A stretch of 41,723 bases of DNA from an uncultured Clostridia bacterium. GTDB taxonomy: Bacteria; Bacillota; Clostridia; Oscillospirales; Ruminococcaceae. The position numbers and the translations under genes were made by a program. Location: the NCBI GenBank assembly GCA_947628385.1, contig CANQZS010000001.1, positions 1 through 41,723 on the forward strand, given 5' to 3'. Under the pieces are notes generated by a model. The model did not search any database. It was not told the DNA's origin and worked only from the letters and a program-made list of their open reading frames with translations. Position 1 is the first letter of the stretch; each line of letters begins with the position of its first letter. Positions 39,237 to 41,723 of the stretch are shown here, one piece after another.

Positions 39237-39860
39237 ATGCAGTTATTCGACGCGGAAATCACAGAAATTCGCAGTAAGAAAATAACGATACCTGCGGAAT
39301 CACGAGAAGATGCGGGTAGTATTGCTCATGATATGTACCTAAACTCACAGATTGAACTGTCAAAAGGGGATTTTAACAGTTATGGGGTTTCAATATCGCC
39401 CAGAAATATAACCTTGTCTAAAATTGTCAACGGATATATAAGGTTCAATAATAATTCGGATGAATGGGTAAATTGTTCTGTAAACCTTGAAACAAAAGAG
39501 GTTTTCGGCTTTAATGCACCTGACAAGCTGAACGGATATACATTCACATTATGGCTATATGACGCTTTCTTTGACGTATGGGGCGAGGATATGGTAGAAT
39601 CCGGAGATTTTTGGACAAAGCTTAATGTTATCGAAAAGAAAAAGGAAACAAAGAAAGCAGAGCAAAGTAATAACGACAGTCCATCTCACGGTCATTGGTG
39701 TATAACAAGACCGGGATATTATGACTGTTCCGTATGCGGCAAATATTATAAAAACGGCTGCGTGACCTTAAAAGAAGCGGCAAAAAACCTTCAATCTCGT
39801 AAATACATATATTCATATTGCCCGTTTTGCGGCTCTGTAATGGACGAGGACGTGATATAA
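39237..39860 (+). CDS. DpnD/PcfM-like protein with C-terminal zinc ribbon
   Basis: 207 aa from ATG 39237 (AAAGGGGTG upstream); the track start is 75 bases early. The N-terminal 45 residues (ITIPAESREDAGSIAHDMYL and IELSKGDF) match the small DpnD/PcfM family of restriction and plasmid loci. The middle part is unknown. The C-terminus is a zinc ribbon (CSVCGKYY ... YCPFCGSVM). PcfM is named from the enterococcal conjugative plasmid pCF10. The role is not known. Confidence 0.72.
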   Translation: MQLFDAEITEIRSKKITIPAESREDAGSIAHDMYLNSQIELSKGDFNSYGVSISPRNITLSKIVNGYIRFNNNSDEWVNCSVNLETKEVFGFNAPDKLNGYTFTLWLYDAFFDVWGEDMVESGDFWTKLNVIEKKKETKKAEQSNNDSPSHGHWCITRPGYYDCSVCGKYYKNGCVTLKEAAKNLQSRKYIYSYCPFCGSVMDEDVI

Positions 39861-39861
39861 G

Positions 39862-40143
39862 ATGTTGACAAACATAATAAATGCGATAAGCATAATCATA
39901 TCAATAGGCGGTATTGTCTTTTTCCTCTGGTTTGCTTATAAACTCATATCAAGCTTTTATGAAGTCTTTATAAAAGAAGATTGGAGTAACGACGAGGACA
40001 ATACAACACAAGTAAACAAGGCTCAACCCCCGCGTTTCAAAAAATATCAATATTGCCCCTATTGCGGGGAGAACTTTGAGACGGGTAAAACATACAAGAA
40101 ATGCCCGTATTGCAAGGAGTCTTTAGTAAGGAAGGTTGAGTGA
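39862..40143 (+). CDS. Membrane protein with C-terminal zinc ribbon
   Basis: 93 aa, ATG two bases after the previous stop. N-terminal helix IINAISIIISIGGIVFFLWF, acidic linker (KEDWSNDEDNTT), then a zinc ribbon QYCPYCGENFETGKTYKKCP and YCK. Weak SD, so translation is probably coupled. Likely cytoplasmic ribbon on a membrane anchor. Function unknown. Confidence 0.7.
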   Translation: MLTNIINAISIIISIGGIVFFLWFAYKLISSFYEVFIKEDWSNDEDNTTQVNKAQPPRFKKYQYCPYCGENFETGKTYKKCPYCKESLVRKVE

Positions 40144-40145
40144 GT

Positions 40146-40208
40146 ATGAAAAGAAAGAGCAGAACGCCCTTACGTGAGCGTGTAAAACTGCTTATACACG
40201 GTCCGTAG
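40146..40208 (+). CDS. Possible 20-aa basic peptide
   Basis: ATG 40146 two bases after the previous stop, with AAGGTTGAG upstream; reads MKRKSRTPLRERVKLLIHGP and stops at TAG 40206. The strongly basic composition and position suggest a coupled micro-ORF, but nothing else supports it. Confidence 0.3.
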   Translation: MKRKSRTPLRERVKLLIHGP

Positions 40209-40258
40209 GGATAGATAACATATCTGCATAAACAAAATTGATGAAAGGGTGAAAAACA

Positions 40259-41182
40259 ATGGGAATAGTTTTAATACTGCTTGTTGTCTTGTTGGCTGTC
40301 ATAGTTATAGCGAACATTAAGATTGTCCCGCAAGCGCATACGTACATAATCGAGAGGTTTGGCGGCTATTACGCCACATGGAACGTAGGACTGCATATAA
40401 AGGTTCCGTTCATTGACCGGATAGCAAAGAAGGTAAACATGAAAGAGCATGTAGCGGACTTTCCGCCGCAGCCTGTTATCACAAAGGATAACGTAACGAT
40501 GCAGATAGATACGGTCATATATTATCAGATAACAGACCCGAAACTGTTTGCATACGGTGTTGAACGCCCGATGATGGCTATAGAGAACCTCACAGCTACA
40601 ACGCTCCGTAATATAATCGGCGACTTGGAGCTTGACGAAACACTTACCTCGCGTGATATGGTAAACACGAAAATGCGCTCGATACTCGACGAGGCTACCG
40701 ACCCGTGGGGCATAAAGATAAACCGTGTTGAGCTTAAAAACATAATGCCTCCTGCCGAGATACAGGATGCGATGGAACGTCAGATGAAAGCCGAGCGCGA
40801 AAGACGTGAGAGCATTTTAAGAGCCGAGGGCGAGAAAAAGAGTGCAATACTCCGCGCTGAAGGTGAAAAGGAAAGCGCAATACTTCGCGCCGAGGCAAAG
40901 AAACAGACGGCGATAAAAGAGGCTGAAGGACAGGCAGAGGCTATTATCGCAGTACAGACCGCAATAGCGGACGGTATCAGGAAAATCGACGAAGCAAAGC
41001 CGAGTAAGGAATATCTTACGCTTAAATCGCTCGAAAGCTTTGAAAAGGCGGCGGACGGTAAGGCTACAAAGATAATCATTCCGTCTGAAATACAGGGCAT
41101 TGCCGGTCTGACATCTTCAATCACCGAGATTGCCCGGGGCGATACGAATAAACCGACGTCGGGGAAAAAGAAAGAAGGTTAA
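40259..41182 (+). CDS. SPFH/Band 7 (stomatin/prohibitin-like) membrane protein
   Basis: 307 aa. An N-terminal helix (IVLILLVVLLAVIVIANIKI), then the Band 7 core (VPQAHTYIIERFGGYYATWN, VTKDNVTMQIDTVIYYQI-type segment, and VELKNIMPPAEIQDAMERQM). A long coiled coil follows with tandem RAEGEK-SAIL repeats (about 187-215), then LTLKSLESFEKAADGKATKI. These proteins form membrane-domain scaffolds. It is complete and near the usual length. SD AAAGGG. Context gives no link to a protease. Confidence 0.9.
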   Translation: MGIVLILLVVLLAVIVIANIKIVPQAHTYIIERFGGYYATWNVGLHIKVPFIDRIAKKVNMKEHVADFPPQPVITKDNVTMQIDTVIYYQITDPKLFAYGVERPMMAIENLTATTLRNIIGDLELDETLTSRDMVNTKMRSILDEATDPWGIKINRVELKNIMPPAEIQDAMERQMKAERERRESILRAEGEKKSAILRAEGEKESAILRAEAKKQTAIKEAEGQAEAIIAVQTAIADGIRKIDEAKPSKEYLTLKSLESFEKAADGKATKIIIPSEIQGIAGLTSSITEIARGDTNKPTSGKKKEG

Positions 41183-41186
41183 GGCG

Positions 41187-41723
41187 ATGAAGCGGATAAT
41201 CAGTTTTATCATGGCAGGAATTACAGCTATGGCTATGCTTGGCTCTTGCGGATATTCGCCCGTAAAATCCAATCAGACCAACCCTGATACGGAAATAAGA
41301 GGGATAGTAACGGCGTTTGTGGATGCGGAATTGCAATCTGACTATGATACGGCGAGACAGTATATCACGAGCGATGAATTGCTCGATATGACGGTTCTGT
41401 ATAATAACGTAAGCGGTTATGCACAGTTGATTTATGACGGCGTATCGGATGAAGATAAGAATATGCTGCTTAGTGCTATGGCAGATATGACACGTCCGCA
41501 GGTTACATATCAGGTCATAAGCTCCATGTTCGATATTGACAAGGCTACAGTCAAGCTCGTCGCGGCTATGCCCGATGTCACTTCCGTTGCAAAAGAGATG
41601 TCCGATAATGAAAAGTTTGAGATAATGAGTGAAGCGTTTGGATTTGACGTTTCCAATTCGGACACATTCTTTGAAGCGTATGCCGACAGACTTGATATGT
41701 CGGTTGGTGAGTTGAGCGAGATA
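41187..41723 (+). CDS. Lipoprotein, C-terminus cut by window edge
   Basis: At least 179 residues, open at the right edge and therefore not in the ORF track. ATG 41187, AAGGCG before it and AGAAGG further up. The signal peptide MKRIISFIMAGITAMAMLGS is followed by Cys 21 (lipobox LGSC). The remaining part is soluble and helical (IRGIVTAFVDAELQSDYDTA...), with repeated AM/DM segments. Probable lipid-anchored extracellular protein of unknown function. It starts 4 bases after the SPFH stop and may be co-translated. Confidence 0.75.
   Translation, partial: MKRIISFIMAGITAMAMLGSCGYSPVKSNQTNPDTEIRGIVTAFVDAELQSDYDTARQYITSDELLDMTVLYNNVSGYAQLIYDGVSDEDKNMLLSAMADMTRPQVTYQVISSMFDIDKATVKLVAAMPDVTSVAKEMSDNEKFEIMSEAFGFDVSNSDTFFEAYADRLDMSVGELSEI

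Noticed and set aside
40209-40258. Possible promoter before the SPFH gene
   Set aside because: No acceptable -35/-10 pair; the gene is probably co-transcribed with upstream genes.
1-41723. tRNA, rRNA and known riboswitch motifs
   Set aside because: No cloverleaf-like or conserved rRNA segment and no recognisable riboswitch consensus was found by eye; a covariance search would be needed to exclude weak ones.

Overview
The window looks like part of a large conjugative or plasmid-like mobile element (an ICE, a conjugative plasmid or a megaplasmid) from a low-to-mid GC Firmicute, probably a gut Clostridia/Eubacteriales lineage. The reasons are strong AGGAGG-type ribosome sites, consensus sigma-A promoters (TTGACA-N16/17-TATAAT), an SLH-domain protein, a Rpn-family PD-(D/E)XK protein, and Gram-positive type conjugation genes (VirD4-like coupling ATPase, VirB6-like membrane protein with a long soluble tail, VirB2-like pilins, CHAP-type wall hydrolase). 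No rRNA, tRNA, integrase, relaxase, VirB4 or Rep protein is visible, so the element is clearly larger than the window.

Layout. Bases 1-5600 (mostly minus strand): an edge-truncated intact-type TnpB, an SLH protein divergent from a MerR-like regulator, a Rpn-family protein and a membrane-anchored protein of unknown function. Bases 5800-14030 (minus): RNase HI, then a TnpB homologue that has lost its RuvC residues and zinc finger, then an operon of class A PBP, a zinc-ribbon/Ada-like protein, a DNA methyltransferase and three small unknown proteins. Bases 13948-15010: about 1 kb without a convincing gene, full of inverted repeats. Bases 15021-24982 (minus): ParM-like ATPase, AT-hook partner, two VirB2-like pilins, VirB6-like protein, CHAP hydrolase and VirD4, read in that order. 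Bases 25343-29462 (minus): a small protein, CHC2 primase, small proteins, a single-strand annealing protein and an unknown partner. Bases 29463-30034: a divergent regulatory region. Bases 30035-41723 (plus): a long phage-like co-directional array with a radical-SAM-like Gp37/68 protein, sliding clamp, PAPS-reductase-like protein, SH3b-3D wall protein, MmcB-like nuclease, 5mC methyltransferase, a local family of paralogous membrane proteins, a DpnD/PcfM-type protein, an SPFH protein and an edge-truncated lipoprotein.

How it fits together: ParM plus adaptor would segregate the element; primase, sliding clamp and annealase would support its DNA replication and recombination; pilins, VirB6, CHAP hydrolase and VirD4 belong to a transfer channel; two orphan methyltransferases could protect the DNA; PBP, CHAP and 3D proteins could remodel the wall.

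The most unusual signals are: (1) a nuclease-dead TnpB of the kind that can act as an RNA-guided repressor; (2) five minus-strand transcription units that begin with a near-perfect sigma-A promoter, a conserved ATATGAAG and then one or two intrinsic terminators before the first main gene, suggesting element-wide attenuation/antitermination or short terminated RNAs; (3) a six-copy intergenic repeat whose small hairpin shows a compensatory base-pair change; (4) a 245-base nested inverted-repeat structure in the 14 kb gene-poor region; and (5) a cluster of five copies of a 'YGYKEDG' domain in four neighbouring or nearby genes.
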